Shown here in pieces: positions 1 through 9,219 of a DNA stretch of 64,000 nt. The first letter of the stretch is position 1; the number at the start of each line of letters is the position of its first letter. Below the pieces are notes generated by a model. It ran no database searches. It was not told the DNA's origin and saw only the letters and a list, made by a program, of their open reading frames with translations. Source of the DNA: Raineyella fluvialis (GTDB lineage Bacteria; Actinomycetota; Actinomycetes; Propionibacteriales; Propionibacteriaceae); NCBI RefSeq assembly GCF_009646095.1, contig NZ_CP045725.1, positions 124,001 to 188,000 of the forward strand. Reading direction: 5' to 3'. The position numbers and the translations under genes were made by a program.

Positions 1-65
1 TCGGCGGCGTCCGCGGTCACCCGACCGCAGGCGTCGAGCTCGATGAAAGCCAATGCTGTTGGCAC
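1..65 (-). CDS. Electron-transfer flavoprotein alpha subunit, N-terminal fragment (second ETF pair)
   Basis: Only the first 21 codons are in the window. A GTG start at 65 follows a GGGGAGAAC ribosome site, nine bases after the stop of the upstream ETF beta gene. The visible protein begins PTALAFIELDACGRVTADAA, which resembles the first beta strand of ETF alpha, where a hydrophobic strand is followed by an acidic turn and a small-residue helix. Position directly after an ETF beta gene is the normal place for ETF alpha. If correct, the locus holds two consecutive beta/alpha pairs. The identification rests on few residues plus gene order. Confidence 0.5.
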   Translation of the reverse strand, partial: MPTALAFIELDACGRVTADAA

Positions 66-74
66 GTTCTCCCC

Positions 75-839
75 TCAGATGAGTCGACGATCGGCCAGGA
101 AGGTCGCCAGGCGCGCGGCCGCGGTGCCGTCATCGGTCACCTTCACGCCGGCGGCCCGTCGGCGGCGACGCTCGAAGGAGAGGACGACGGTCCTCGGATC
201 CGGGCCGCCGATGCCCAGGTCCGCCGCATCGGTCGTGGTGAGTCGCTTCCGTCTGGCTCCGAGCACGCCGCGCAGCGTCGGCGGGCGGCCCTCGGGCAGT
301 TGGTCGGTGATGGTGATGACCGCCGGCAGGAGGACCCGCAGGGAGACGGTCCCGAGGTCGGTCAGCCGGGTTCCGGTGACCTCCCCCTCCCCCAGGTCCA
401 CCGACGCGAGGTCGGACAGGACAGGCCACCCCAACAGGTGCGCGACCAGCGCGGGGACCACCCCACCGGCCCCGTCGCTCGACGCCCGGCCCGCCACGAC
501 AAGGTCCGGCTCCTCGCGGCGCACCGCTGCGGCCAGCACCCTGGCCGTGCGGATCTGGTCGGCGCCGGCCCACTGCTCGTCACAGAGGTGGACACCCCGA
601 TCGGCCCCCATTGCGAGGGCGGATCGTACGGCGTCCCGGGCACCGCTCGGACCCATCGCCATCGCCACGACCTCCCCGGAGCGGGTGGCCTCGCGATGAC
701 CGAGCACCAGTTCCAGCGCGCGCTCGCCGATCTCGTCGAGGACCTGCTTACCGCCCGTGCGCAGCATCCTGCCGCCGGGATCGAGATCGCGGGAGTCGTC
801 GCTGTCGGGCACCTGCTTGATCAGGACGACGCTACGCAT
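75..839 (-). CDS. Electron-transfer flavoprotein beta subunit (second pair)
   Basis: A 254-residue protein of the normal ETF beta length. It starts with the family's typical strand MRSVVLIKQVPDS and continues through an AMP-binding alpha/beta fold, including a segment GRASSDGAGGVVPALVA that matches the conserved nucleotide-binding turn. ETF beta pairs with ETF alpha to carry electrons between acyl-CoA dehydrogenases and a membrane quinone reductase or another flavoprotein. The start overlaps the end of the preceding ETF alpha gene by about 17 bases and a further ETF alpha begins right after it. All are on the minus strand downstream of the acyl-CoA genes, so one transcript is likely. Confidence 0.88.
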   Translation of the reverse strand: MRSVVLIKQVPDSDDSRDLDPGGRMLRTGGKQVLDEIGERALELVLGHREATRSGEVVAMAMGPSGARDAVRSALAMGADRGVHLCDEQWAGADQIRTARVLAAAVRREEPDLVVAGRASSDGAGGVVPALVAHLLGWPVLSDLASVDLGEGEVTGTRLTDLGTVSLRVLLPAVITITDQLPEGRPPTLRGVLGARRKRLTTTDAADLGIGGPDPRTVVLSFERRRRRAAGVKVTDDGTAAARLATFLADRRLI

Positions 840-1813
840 GGTTGCGGCTCCTTCCGGGACGACGTCGTCAGCTGCCGCAGCAGGGCGGGAACCACGGCGT
901 GCAGGTCGCCGACGACGGTGATGTCGGCGCCGGACACCACGGGGGCCCGTACGTCGCTGTTGACGGCGACGATGAGGCCGGCGTCGCGGACACCGATCAT
1001 GTGCTGGATCTCCCCCGAGATCCCGAGCATCAGGTAGAGCCTCGGGGCGATCCGGCGCCCGGAGACCCCCAGGTAGCGGTCGCGCGGCAACCAGCCGAGG
1101 TCTTCGGCGACCGGGCGGCTGCAGGCGACCTGGGCTCCGAGCGCCTCGGCGAGGCGTTCGACGTCGGTGAGGAAGGCCGGGTCGCCCAGTCCGCGCCCGA
1201 CGCCGATCACGCGGTCGGCGCTGGCCAGGTCCCGTTCGATCCGGTCGGGTGGGGCGTTGACGGAACAGCTGATCGCCAGCGGGGTGGCCTCGACGCGGTG
1301 GACCTCGACCGGCCCGTGCACGTCGGCCGGCCCGTGCACCTCGCCCAGAACGTCGTCCGTCTCGGCCGACCGTGGGGTGCTTCCCTCCACCACGAGGCAG
1401 GCCGGTCCCGCCGCTTCGTCATGCTCGACGGCGATCCCGCCGTACACCAACCGCGTCGCCACGACACCCTCGCGGGTGGCGCTGACGTCGACCACCGGCG
1501 CCAGCAGGGGCGCCCGCAGGCGGGCCGCCACGGCGCCCAGGACGGTGCGGGAGGTCGGACCGTTGCCGGCCAGTGTGACGCGGGCCCCCTCGGTGGCGAG
1601 CAGGTCGGCCACGGCGATCGACCAGGCCTCGGCGGGGATCTCGGGTGTGGTGGGGAACCACTCGACCCGGTCGGCGGTGCGGGCCACCCGACGGGCCAGG
1701 TCCGATGTCCCGACCACGACGGCCGAGACGACGCCGCCGAGTCGGCGGGCCGCTTCCAGCAGTGACTCGGGGGCGCAGTCCTCGGCCACGACGAGCCAGG
1801 CATCGATCCTCAC
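821..1813 (-). CDS. Electron-transfer flavoprotein alpha subunit (first pair)
   Basis: A 330-residue protein. The C-terminal third holds the FAD-binding ETF alpha signature: GVSGRRIAPRLYLMLGIS, then GEIQHMIGV, then a strand with AVNSD and the terminal VGDLHAVVPALL. The N-terminal two thirds are the more variable ETF domain. The GTG start at 1813 overlaps the stop of the upstream ETF beta gene as GTGA, so I chose it over later starts; the first residues RIDAWLVVAED fit the first strand. It should bind FAD and form a heterodimer with one of the two beta subunits here, most simply the immediately upstream one. Confidence 0.9.
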   Translation of the reverse strand: MRIDAWLVVAEDCAPESLLEAARRLGGVVSAVVVGTSDLARRVARTADRVEWFPTTPEIPAEAWSIAVADLLATEGARVTLAGNGPTSRTVLGAVAARLRAPLLAPVVDVSATREGVVATRLVYGGIAVEHDEAAGPACLVVEGSTPRSAETDDVLGEVHGPADVHGPVEVHRVEATPLAISCSVNAPPDRIERDLASADRVIGVGRGLGDPAFLTDVERLAEALGAQVACSRPVAEDLGWLPRDRYLGVSGRRIAPRLYLMLGISGEIQHMIGVRDAGLIVAVNSDVRAPVVSGADITVVGDLHAVVPALLRQLTTSSRKEPQPCVASS

Positions 1814-2577
1814 AGCATCCCCCTCGTCGCCAGCTCGGCGATCAGTTCGGTGGCCGCCTGGTCGGCGTCGGCGGCGGGGATCACCCGTCCCAGGCGGTGC
1901 CCGGTCTCGACATGGGCGCGACCGCGGACGACCACGGGGGCGATCGGCGGCACGGCCAGAGCCTCGGCGGTGACCGTACGGGACGGGCGGCGCGACGCGG
2001 CCAGGATGTCCGCCAGCCCCATCTGGCGGGGCGTACGCGACGCGACCGAGACGGACAGGACGGCGGGGCCGTCGACGCGGTAGCGGCGGGAGGTCCCGTG
2101 GGCCTCGCTGACGACCCACAGGCCGGCATCGTCGAACCCGGCGTCCAGCACGTCGACGAGCACCGGCCAGCCCAGGGACCCGGCCAGGCACGGCCCGAAC
2201 ATCCGGGTCCCGGTGTCGGAGGCGGCGCTGCCGATCACCACCACCCGGACGTCCCCGAGGTCGCGGACCGCCGCGGCCAGGGCGGTGGCCGCCTGCGTGG
2301 TTCCCGGCGCCTGGGGCATCCGTACGATCAGCGCCTCGTCCAGTCCGCGGGCCAGCCCCGCACCCGCGGCCTGGGGTGCCGCGGTGAGGTCGTCCCCGAC
2401 CGTGATCCCGACGAGGCGATCCCCGCTCGCCTCCGCGAGCTCCTGGGCGAAGGCGATCGCGACCCTCTCGCTGTCCCCGACGACGCGGTGTGCGCCCGGC
2501 CAGCTGACGGTGCCGTCCGCTGCCACCGTCGCTTCCTTCGGCGGGGCCACCCAGAGGTAGCCGACGACGACGGTCAT
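1810..2577 (-). CDS. Electron-transfer flavoprotein beta subunit, divergent (first pair)
   Basis: A 255-residue ETF beta-like protein. It keeps the alpha/beta nucleotide-binding layout, for example VVVIGSAASDTGTRMFGPCL, and the C-terminal family motif region. Its N-terminus (MTVVVGYLWVAPPKEATV) lacks the usual IKxVPD signature, so it is more divergent than the other beta subunit in this cluster. The ATG at 2577 overlaps the stop of the upstream CoA ligase gene (ATGA) and its own end overlaps the following ETF alpha start. Tight coupling on both sides indicates that ligase, beta and alpha are translated from one message. Confidence 0.82.
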   Translation of the reverse strand: MTVVVGYLWVAPPKEATVAADGTVSWPGAHRVVGDSERVAIAFAQELAEASGDRLVGITVGDDLTAAPQAAGAGLARGLDEALIVRMPQAPGTTQAATALAAAVRDLGDVRVVVIGSAASDTGTRMFGPCLAGSLGWPVLVDVLDAGFDDAGLWVVSEAHGTSRRYRVDGPAVLSVSVASRTPRQMGLADILAASRRPSRTVTAEALAVPPIAPVVVRGRAHVETGHRLGRVIPAADADQAATELIAELATRGML

Positions 2578-4301
2578 CGAGCCTCCCCCTGACAGTCCTC
2601 GGGAAGGGGCCCCTCCTGGGCGATCAGGGCGGCGATCTGGGCCCGCAGGACGGCCTTGCGGACCTTGCCGCTGGGCGTCATCGGGAGCGCCTCGACACAC
2701 TCCACCCGTTCGGGGGTCTTGAAGCGCGCCACCTCCATCATCCGGAAGAAGGCTCGGACGCTCTGCAGGCTGGGCGCGTGCGCGTCGGGCTGCACCACGA
2801 TGAACGCGCAGCAGGACTCCCCGAGCCTCGGATGGGGCATGGCGACGACCGCGACGTCGCGGACCGCCGGGTGCTGGAGCAGGAGCTCCTCGACCTCGCG
2901 GGCCGAGATGTTCTCCCCGCCTCTCAGGATGGTGTCCTTGATCCGCCCGGTGACGCGGATGTACCCGTCGGTGTCCATCACGGCGAGGTCACCGGAGTAG
3001 TACCACCCGTCGGCGTCCAGCGCGAGGGCCGTACGGTCCGGATCAGCCAGGTAGCCGGCGAACACGGCGGGACCACGGGAGGCCTCCTCGCCCTCGACCC
3101 CGGGCGGCAGGGTCCGGTGGGTCACCGGGTCCACGATGCGGATCCGGGTCCCGGGGACGGCGCGCCCGTCAGTGTGGATGACCCGTTCGACCGGATCGCC
3201 GGGGCGCGTCATGGTGTGGGGGGCACTCTCCGTCGAGCCGTAGACGGAGTGGACGCGGACGCCGAGCTCGAGCGCTCGTTCGACCAGGCAGGAGGGCACC
3301 GGCGCGCCACCGCAGCAGATCCGGGCCAGACCCGGGTGGAACCCGTCGCCCTGCCGCGCGGCCGCGAGGATCTCGTCGACGATCGTGGTGGATCCCATCG
3401 TGCAGGTGGCCCGCTCGGCGTTGATCAGCCGCAGGGCATCGGCGCCGCAGAACCGGTCCTGCAGGATGACGCTCCCGCCGACCATGATCGGCATCACCAG
3501 GCCGTGCAGGTAGCCGGTGGCATGGGCGAGGGGCGCCGGCATGAACATCCGCTCACCGCGGCACAGGCCGAGGGCCTCCACGAAGCCCCGTTCACTCGCC
3601 AGCACGTTGTTGTGGGTCAGCATCACGCCCTTGGGCCACGCCTCACTCCCCGAGGTGAAGAGCACGGCGGCCACGTCGCTGCCGCCGCCGGGTGTGCAGG
3701 CCGTCTCCGGCAGCGGCTCACCGCTCATCGCCTGGTCCAGCGTCCCGTACGCGTCGTCCTCCCGCGCGTCCGCGCCCACGGTCAGGATCGTCCGCAGCCA
3801 CGGTGAGCTCGCCTGGAGGCGCCGCAGGTCCTCCCAGTGGTCGATGGACCGGAACCGGCCCACTATGACGAGCGCCTTCGCGCGGCTCAGCTCCAGCAGG
3901 TACCGCAGTTCGTGGAAGCCGTACTGCTGGAGGGTCGGATTCGCCACCGCCCCGAGTTTCAGGCACGCGACGATCACGGCGACGTACTCGGCCCAGTTCG
4001 GCAGCACGACCGACACGACGTCGCCACGGCCGACACCGGCCGACCTGAGCGCACCCGCCAATCGCGCGGCCCGGTCGTCGACCTGTCGGTAGGTCGCCCG
4101 GTTGCCCCGGCAGTCCACGACCACCTCGTCGTCGGGGCAGGTCGCCAGATCGGCACGCCACAGGTCATACAGGCCGGCGTCGCTCCACAGCGAGGCGGCG
4201 CGGTACTCGGCGTCGAGGGCGGGACTGATCATGGGGACGATGATGCTCCCGGCTGTGGGATGGTCCCCAGGAGGGGTGGTGGCGGGGGTGCTGCAGATCA
4301 T
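2574..4301 (-). CDS. Acyl-CoA ligase (AMP-forming, ANL superfamily; CaiC/BaiB-like)
   Basis: A 575-residue adenylate-forming enzyme expected to make an acyl-CoA from a carboxylic acid, ATP and CoA. The P-loop motif is LFTSGSEAWPKGVMLTHNN around residue 215, a variant of the usual TSGTTGxPKG. Later come YGSTES, the YYSGDLAVMD aspartate, the hinge GRIKDTILRGGENIS, and the C-terminal lysine in PSGKVRK. I kept the ATG at 4301, which lies six bases after the transporter stop behind GGAGTGAG; an in-frame ATG at 4232 is possible. The substrate is unknown, but a transporter, CoA-transferase, dehydrogenase and enoate reductase alongside suggest an unsaturated or aromatic acid. Confidence 0.9.
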   Translation of the reverse strand: MICSTPATTPPGDHPTAGSIIVPMISPALDAEYRAASLWSDAGLYDLWRADLATCPDDEVVVDCRGNRATYRQVDDRAARLAGALRSAGVGRGDVVSVVLPNWAEYVAVIVACLKLGAVANPTLQQYGFHELRYLLELSRAKALVIVGRFRSIDHWEDLRRLQASSPWLRTILTVGADAREDDAYGTLDQAMSGEPLPETACTPGGGSDVAAVLFTSGSEAWPKGVMLTHNNVLASERGFVEALGLCRGERMFMPAPLAHATGYLHGLVMPIMVGGSVILQDRFCGADALRLINAERATCTMGSTTIVDEILAAARQGDGFHPGLARICCGGAPVPSCLVERALELGVRVHSVYGSTESAPHTMTRPGDPVERVIHTDGRAVPGTRIRIVDPVTHRTLPPGVEGEEASRGPAVFAGYLADPDRTALALDADGWYYSGDLAVMDTDGYIRVTGRIKDTILRGGENISAREVEELLLQHPAVRDVAVVAMPHPRLGESCCAFIVVQPDAHAPSLQSVRAFFRMMEVARFKTPERVECVEALPMTPSGKVRKAVLRAQIAALIAQEGPLPEDCQGEAR

Positions 4302-4307
4302 CGTGGG

Positions 4308-5591
4308 TCACTCACTCCACCGCGCCTGCACCGCCCGCGCCGAGCGCACCACGTAGCCGCAGGTGAGCAGCACCACGGCGAGCAGGGCCAGGCCGACCCC
4401 GAACACCGCGGAGAAGCCGAACCTGGTCCCGAGCGTGGCCCAGAAGACCGACGCGAAGGCAGCGATCAGGTTGAACACCATGCTGACCCGGGAGTAGATG
4501 ATGGGGTACTCGCGCACTCCGAACACCGTCCTGGCCAGCACCGGGACGAGGACCAGAGCAGTGGCGTAGAAGAATCCGAAGATGAACGCACCGGTGTAGA
4601 GCAACGGCAGCGAGCCGGCGCCGAGCCAGCACAGCAGCACACCGGCGACGGCCGCGGAGACCGCGAACAGCAGGGCGTTACGCGGGCTCCTGTCCGCGAC
4701 CAGGCCGATGGTGACCTTGCCGATCGCCTGCCCGGTCATCATCAGGGAGGACATCACTCCCCCGACCACGACCCGGTCCCACGGCACGTCCGTGAGGGTC
4801 TTCGCGTACGCCGGGAACTGCATCGCGATCAACACGGCGATGTTGATCACACCCGCGCCGAGGCAGAGTGCGTAGAAGACGGGGCTGCGCATGGCTTGCG
4901 CGGCACTGAGTCCCCGGGGAGCCGGGGCCTTCCCGGTGGCACCCAGGTCGGTGCCGTACGGCAACAGGCCCACGTCGGCGGGGCGGCCGCGGACGGCGAA
5001 CAGGGTGAACGGCAGCGAGGTCAACAGCGCGATGACGGCCCACAGGCGATAGAGGCCGTGGAAGTCCCACCCGGACTTCGTCAGGACCGTGAACACGGCC
5101 GACCACAGTGCCCCGCCGACGCCGGTGAACGCCATGCAGACACCGATCAGGAGACCGGCCCGTCGGGCGAACCAGCGGTTGATCAGGGTGGGGACGGCCA
5201 GCCAGAGGATGAAGATCGTTCCGGCGCCCATCACGATCCCGGCGAGGTAGAACACCCAGATCGAGGTCGCGACGCTCATCAGCAGGAAGCCGCCGGCGAC
5301 CAGCAGTGCGGCCGCCGACAGGACCAGCCGTATGTCGAAGCCCTGCAACACCTTGCCCGCCAACGGGGACATGGCGGTCATGGTCAGGTACATGACGGTG
5401 ATGTAGCCGGCGAACTGCGGCTGGGTGACGCCCAATTTCTCGGCGACGAGCGGCTGGAACAGCCCCCAGGTCGAGAAGGCCAGGGCGGAACAGCCGAGGG
5501 TGAGCATGCAGCCCGTGACGACGACGAGCGTGTGCCGGATGCTCAGTCCGGCCGGGCGCGCGGCCTGCCGCGACACTGTCGGAGCACTCAT
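4308..5591 (-). CDS. MFS transporter, oxalate/formate antiporter (OFA) type
   Basis: A 427-residue polytopic membrane protein with about 12 hydrophobic segments. Between segments 2 and 3 it has the MFS-like turn AGKVLQGFDIRLV, and the central loop carries RGRPADVGLLPYG, a feature often seen in monocarboxylate and OFA-type transporters. The start at 5591 (MSAPTVSRQAARPAG) places a short cytoplasmic N-terminus before segment 1. It lies between the CoA-transferase and the CoA ligase, with only six bases to the ligase. It probably imports the carboxylic acid that the neighbouring enzymes convert to a CoA ester, or exchanges it for the product. Confidence 0.85.
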   Translation of the reverse strand: MSAPTVSRQAARPAGLSIRHTLVVVTGCMLTLGCSALAFSTWGLFQPLVAEKLGVTQPQFAGYITVMYLTMTAMSPLAGKVLQGFDIRLVLSAAALLVAGGFLLMSVATSIWVFYLAGIVMGAGTIFILWLAVPTLINRWFARRAGLLIGVCMAFTGVGGALWSAVFTVLTKSGWDFHGLYRLWAVIALLTSLPFTLFAVRGRPADVGLLPYGTDLGATGKAPAPRGLSAAQAMRSPVFYALCLGAGVINIAVLIAMQFPAYAKTLTDVPWDRVVVGGVMSSLMMTGQAIGKVTIGLVADRSPRNALLFAVSAAVAGVLLCWLGAGSLPLLYTGAFIFGFFYATALVLVPVLARTVFGVREYPIIYSRVSMVFNLIAAFASVFWATLGTRFGFSAVFGVGLALLAVVLLTCGYVVRSARAVQARWSE

Positions 5592-5640
5592 GGTTCGACT
5601 CCAGATTCTGAGGGAGGGTGGGATCAGACGTGGTCGGGGA

Positions 5641-6966
5641 TCAGGTCCGGTGCGGGATCCGCTTCGGTGGGGCGTCGGGGACCACCTGGCGCCGGGAGCG
5701 GAACAGCGTGTCGGGAACGGCCTCGCCGTGCCACACCAGGACGGCGCCGCTGGCTTCGAGATCGGCGATCTGCTCGGTCGTGTAGCCGAGCTTCTCGAGG
5801 TAGTCGACGGTGTGGTAGCCGGTCGGCTTGGACAGCAGCAGCGGCGGGTCGCCATAGCTGCCGAACCGGATCGGCGAGGTCGCGATGGAGCGGGGCCCGT
5901 ACGCCTGGTACTCGACCGTCCGCAGGGCGTCGTTGGCGTGGGCCTCCTCGTCGACGATGACGTCCTCGTAGTGGAAGAGGGCCTGGTGCGGGACGTCCTG
6001 CTCGGTGAGGAGGGTCGTCCATTCCTCCATCGGTCGGGTCCGGAAGGCACCTTCCAGCAGACCGATGACGTGCGGTGCCTTGCCGGAGGCCTTCAGCGCC
6101 GGCAGGCTGTTCACGGACTCGTCGCCGGCGTATTCGTCCAGCCCGAGGATTCTCATCATGGCGCCGAAGTACTTGTCGTACTGAGGCTGGCAGAGAAGTA
6201 GCCACTTGCCGTCGGCGGTCTGGTAGGTGTTGTTGAACGGGTTCGGCACCTGCGTACGCGACTTGGGATAGGTCGCCCCACTCTGGGTGGCCAGGATCCC
6301 GATGGAGCCGCCCCACAGAGCCGTGTGGTAGAGGTTGCCCACCACCTTCTCGCCCTTGCCCGTGCGCGTCCGGTTGAACAACGCCGCGAGGATGCCGGCC
6401 GCCATGACGACGGCATGGTTGTAGTCCCCGAAGGCCTGCGGCGGGATCGCGGGTTCCCGACCGGCTTCCGGGAACGAGGCGGCGACACCTCCACGCGCGG
6501 CCCAGGCGACCGCGTCGAAGCCGGGGGCGTCCCGGTTCGGGCCCCACTCACCGTAGCCGCGGTTCTGTGCCCAGATGAGCCGCGGGAACTCCTTGGCGAG
6601 GGCCTCCTGGTCCAGCCCGAGCCGCTCCAGGGCCTGGCTGCGCAGGCTGGTCATGAAGACATCTGCCCGGGCGAGCAGTTGCTTCATCACCGTCATGCCC
6701 TCGGGGCGCTTCAGGTTCAGCGCCACCCAGTTCTTGTTCGTGTTGTTCAGGTCGAGGGTGGGGTCCTCGGTCGCGGTCCGGTCGATCCCGAAGCCGGGCC
6801 CCTGGGTGCGCTGGGCATCACCGTGGGGCGGCTCGACCTTGATCACCTCGGCGCCCATCTCGGCGAGGATGCGGGCGGCAGCCGGTGCCGCGACCCACTC
6901 GCACAGCTCGACGATCGTCACACCGGCCAGCGGACCGAAACCGTCCAGGCGGTCGGTTACTGTCAT
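5641..6966 (-). CDS. Class III CoA-transferase (CaiB/FldA/Frc family)
   Basis: A 441-residue class III CoA-transferase. It opens with GPLAGVTIVELCEWVAAPAA and the CoA-binding EVIKVEPP strand, and has the catalytic aspartate in PGFDAVAWAARGG (about residue 151), followed by the glycine-rich region near residue 240. These enzymes move CoA between two carboxylic acids through an aspartyl-anhydride intermediate. CaiB (carnitine), FldA (phenyllactate/cinnamate) and BaiF (bile acids) are relatives found beside acyl-CoA dehydrogenases and ETF genes, as here. It may recycle CoA from product to incoming substrate while the ligase primes the cycle. Substrate unknown. Confidence 0.9.
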   Translation of the reverse strand: MTVTDRLDGFGPLAGVTIVELCEWVAAPAAARILAEMGAEVIKVEPPHGDAQRTQGPGFGIDRTATEDPTLDLNNTNKNWVALNLKRPEGMTVMKQLLARADVFMTSLRSQALERLGLDQEALAKEFPRLIWAQNRGYGEWGPNRDAPGFDAVAWAARGGVAASFPEAGREPAIPPQAFGDYNHAVVMAAGILAALFNRTRTGKGEKVVGNLYHTALWGGSIGILATQSGATYPKSRTQVPNPFNNTYQTADGKWLLLCQPQYDKYFGAMMRILGLDEYAGDESVNSLPALKASGKAPHVIGLLEGAFRTRPMEEWTTLLTEQDVPHQALFHYEDVIVDEEAHANDALRTVEYQAYGPRSIATSPIRFGSYGDPPLLLSKPTGYHTVDYLEKLGYTTEQIADLEASGAVLVWHGEAVPDTLFRSRRQVVPDAPPKRIPHRT

Positions 6967-7020
6967 TGGAAATTGCCTCTCTTCTGCGGGGGGATTCGCG
7001 TGCCCACCGTGTCGGCCCGG

Positions 7021-7953
7021 TCAGTTACCGAGTCGGCACGAGAGCACGATGTCGCCCTCCGGTCGTTCGCGGGGGACCAGCATCAGTCGGCCGACGGCGC
7101 GTCCGGTGGTGGTGAATTGCTCGACCGAGTCGGACTCGGCGAGACGGGCGATGTTGTGGGCGGTCGGGGGGAAGAGCTGCACCTCGCCGCGGCCGGCGGC
7201 GTCGAGTACGGCTCGGGCGGAGGTCCAGCGGACGCTGATGGCCTCGGTCGTCAGCGCCGTCGCCGTCTGGCCCTCCGGGGTGCGGGCGGCGAAGAAGTAC
7301 GTGTCGTAGCGGCGTGGTTCGAACTCCGGCGTCACCCAGTGGTCGCGTAGCCCCAGCAGGTCGGAGCGCAGCACGAGGCCGTGCCGGATCAGCACCTCGG
7401 CCAACGAGGCGCGGTGCGAGGCGAGCCGGCGGATCTCCTGCTGCCACATGGGTGTGTCGAGACCCTGCACGACGTGGTCACCGTCGACGCCGGCGAGCAG
7501 GACGCCGCTCTCCTCGAAGAGCTCCCGGACCGCGGCGACGACGATGGCCTGGGCATCCAGACGATCGCAGCCGAGGAGCTCTGCCCACTCGCGCGGGTGC
7601 GGGCCCGCCCAGGGGATCGGCTCACCGTCGCGCCGGTCCACCGCTCCCCCGGGGAAGACCATCGCGCCGGGCGCGAAGGCCATCGACATCGAGCGGTGCA
7701 GCATGAAGGTCTCGGCTCCCCCGCCGAGGAGGTCGGGCCATCCCGGGCGGACGAGCATGACCGTGGCGGCGAGTCGCGGGGTGGCGACGGTTCCATGCCC
7801 CGTGAGGTGAGCGCGGGCGTCGTCCTCGAGCGAGGACGGGCATGGCACGGTGAGGACGCCGTCGGCCGTCACCAGCCACCCGGGAAGAAGTTCTCGGGCC
7901 GGGGGTCTGCCGAAGGCCGCCCGCTCCACCGTGTCGTACCCGTCACCAGTCAT
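7021..7953 (-). CDS. NUDIX hydrolase, NUDT19-like (possible CoA/acyl-CoA diphosphatase)
   Basis: A 310-residue NUDIX protein. The Nudix box is split by an insertion: GGAVDRRDGE near residue 102 and VVAAVRELFEESGVLLAG near 138 together supply the G...REx2EExG pattern. An insertion of this kind and the SMAFAPGAMVFPGG lead-in are typical of NUDT19-like proteins, some of which hydrolyse CoA and acyl-CoA diphosphate bonds. The ATG at 7953 lies 17 bases after the acyl-CoA dehydrogenase stop. Its presence inside a CoA-ester cluster suggests removal of dead-end or excess acyl-CoA, but that role is inferred from position. Confidence 0.8.
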   Translation of the reverse strand: MTGDGYDTVERAAFGRPPARELLPGWLVTADGVLTVPCPSSLEDDARAHLTGHGTVATPRLAATVMLVRPGWPDLLGGGAETFMLHRSMSMAFAPGAMVFPGGAVDRRDGEPIPWAGPHPREWAELLGCDRLDAQAIVVAAVRELFEESGVLLAGVDGDHVVQGLDTPMWQQEIRRLASHRASLAEVLIRHGLVLRSDLLGLRDHWVTPEFEPRRYDTYFFAARTPEGQTATALTTEAISVRWTSARAVLDAAGRGEVQLFPPTAHNIARLAESDSVEQFTTTGRAVGRLMLVPRERPEGDIVLSCRLGN

Positions 7954-7970
7954 CGTCGCTCGCCCCGGCT

Positions 7971-9140
7971 CTAGTAGTAGAAGCCGTTTTTGGCGTATTC
8001 CTTCAGGATCCCGCGACCCGCGATGTGCACCATGATCTCGATCGTGCCGCCGCCGATCTGCATGCCCCGACAGTCCAGCATCAGTCGGGAGACGCGGGTC
8101 TGATCGGTGAACCCGAGTCCGCCGTACAGCTGCAGGGCCTCGCTGCAGACTTCGGTGAGCGCCGGGGCGGCGTACCGCTTGAGCATCGCGGCGTCGTTGT
8201 TGACGGGCAGTCCGTTGTCCATCTTCCAGCAGGTCCGGTAGAGGAAGTTGCGCGAGTTCGACAGCTTGATCTGCATGTCGGTGATGTGTTCCTGGACCAA
8301 CTGGAAGGTCTTGACCCCCTGGCCGAAGGCCTCGCGCTGGTTGACCCACTCCGCGGCGTCGTCCATGGCGGCCTGGGCCTCCCCGAGCAGTTCGGCGATC
8401 AGGACGGCCCGCTCGAACTCGAAGTTCTTCATCAGGTTGTACAGGCCCTTGCCACGCTCGCCCAGCAGGGCGGACTCCTCCACGACGACGTCGTCGAAGT
8501 GCACCGTGCAGAAGGGGGCGATCTGCATGCCGATCTTGTTGAGCTTCTCGATGCGGATCCCCGGCGTGGAGGTCTCGACGAGCCACATCGACATGTTCTT
8601 GTTCTCGCGGCTGGGGTCGTCGTCCTTGGCCACCACGATCAGGCCCGGCGACCACTCGCCGTTGGTGACCCAGGTCTTGGCTCCGTGGATGTGGATCCTG
8701 CCGTCGGCGTCCCGGGTCGTGTAGGTGCACATGCCTTGGTTGTCCGAGCCGGCGTTGGGCTCGGAGATCGCCAGGGCGTATTTCGGGATGCCGAGCTCGA
8801 AGTAGTAGTCCATCGCGTCCCGGATCTGCTCAGGACTGCCGAACTCCAGGATGTCGAAGTTGATCAGGGCGTTGGGTGCCATCGGGATGTTGCCGCCACC
8901 GTGGCAGAGTTCCTCGATGGCCAGGCAGAGGGTGAGCTTGTCGCACGGCGTGCCGCCGTACTCCTCCGGGATGCCGAGCTTGCCGAAGCCGGCATCGACC
9001 CAGGACTTCGCGACCTGCTGTTCGATGCCGCGGTTCGCGTACCACTCCTGGATCTTGTGCTCGGGCATGTTCGTCCGACACCATTCGGCGATGCCCTGCT
9101 TCATCAGGACCTGTTCATCGGTGAGGCTGAAATCCATCAT
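7971..9140 (-). CDS. Acyl-CoA dehydrogenase family protein (CaiA-like)
   Basis: A 389-residue flavoprotein with the three acyl-CoA dehydrogenase domains: an N-terminal helical part (MDFSLTDEQVLMKQGIAEW), the middle barrel with ISEPNAGSDNQG and KTWVTNG, and the C-terminal helical bundle with REAFGQGVKTFQLVQ. The region that in medium-chain enzymes carries the catalytic glutamate (YEGT) reads QIGGGTIEIM here, so the usual base is replaced by glycine; CaiA, the crotonobetainyl-CoA reductase, has a similar GGS. That leaves open reduction of an enoyl-CoA rather than oxidation. The partner is presumably one of the two ETFs downstream. The start may be the first or second ATG (9140 or 9137). Confidence 0.9.
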   Translation of the reverse strand: MMDFSLTDEQVLMKQGIAEWCRTNMPEHKIQEWYANRGIEQQVAKSWVDAGFGKLGIPEEYGGTPCDKLTLCLAIEELCHGGGNIPMAPNALINFDILEFGSPEQIRDAMDYYFELGIPKYALAISEPNAGSDNQGMCTYTTRDADGRIHIHGAKTWVTNGEWSPGLIVVAKDDDPSRENKNMSMWLVETSTPGIRIEKLNKIGMQIAPFCTVHFDDVVVEESALLGERGKGLYNLMKNFEFERAVLIAELLGEAQAAMDDAAEWVNQREAFGQGVKTFQLVQEHITDMQIKLSNSRNFLYRTCWKMDNGLPVNNDAAMLKRYAAPALTEVCSEALQLYGGLGFTDQTRVSRLMLDCRGMQIGGGTIEIMVHIAGRGILKEYAKNGFYY

Positions 9141-9219
9141 GAAATTGCGCTCCTCGTACGGAGATGGGTGTTGTCAGGGGGGAGGGGATGGGCTGACCGC
9201 AGGTGGGTCCGCCGGTGGG

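Noticed and set aside
3837-5960. Very long open frames antisense to the MFS transporter, CoA ligase and other genes
   Set aside because: They have the R/H/P/G-rich composition of shadows of high-GC genes, while the opposite strand encodes recognisable families.
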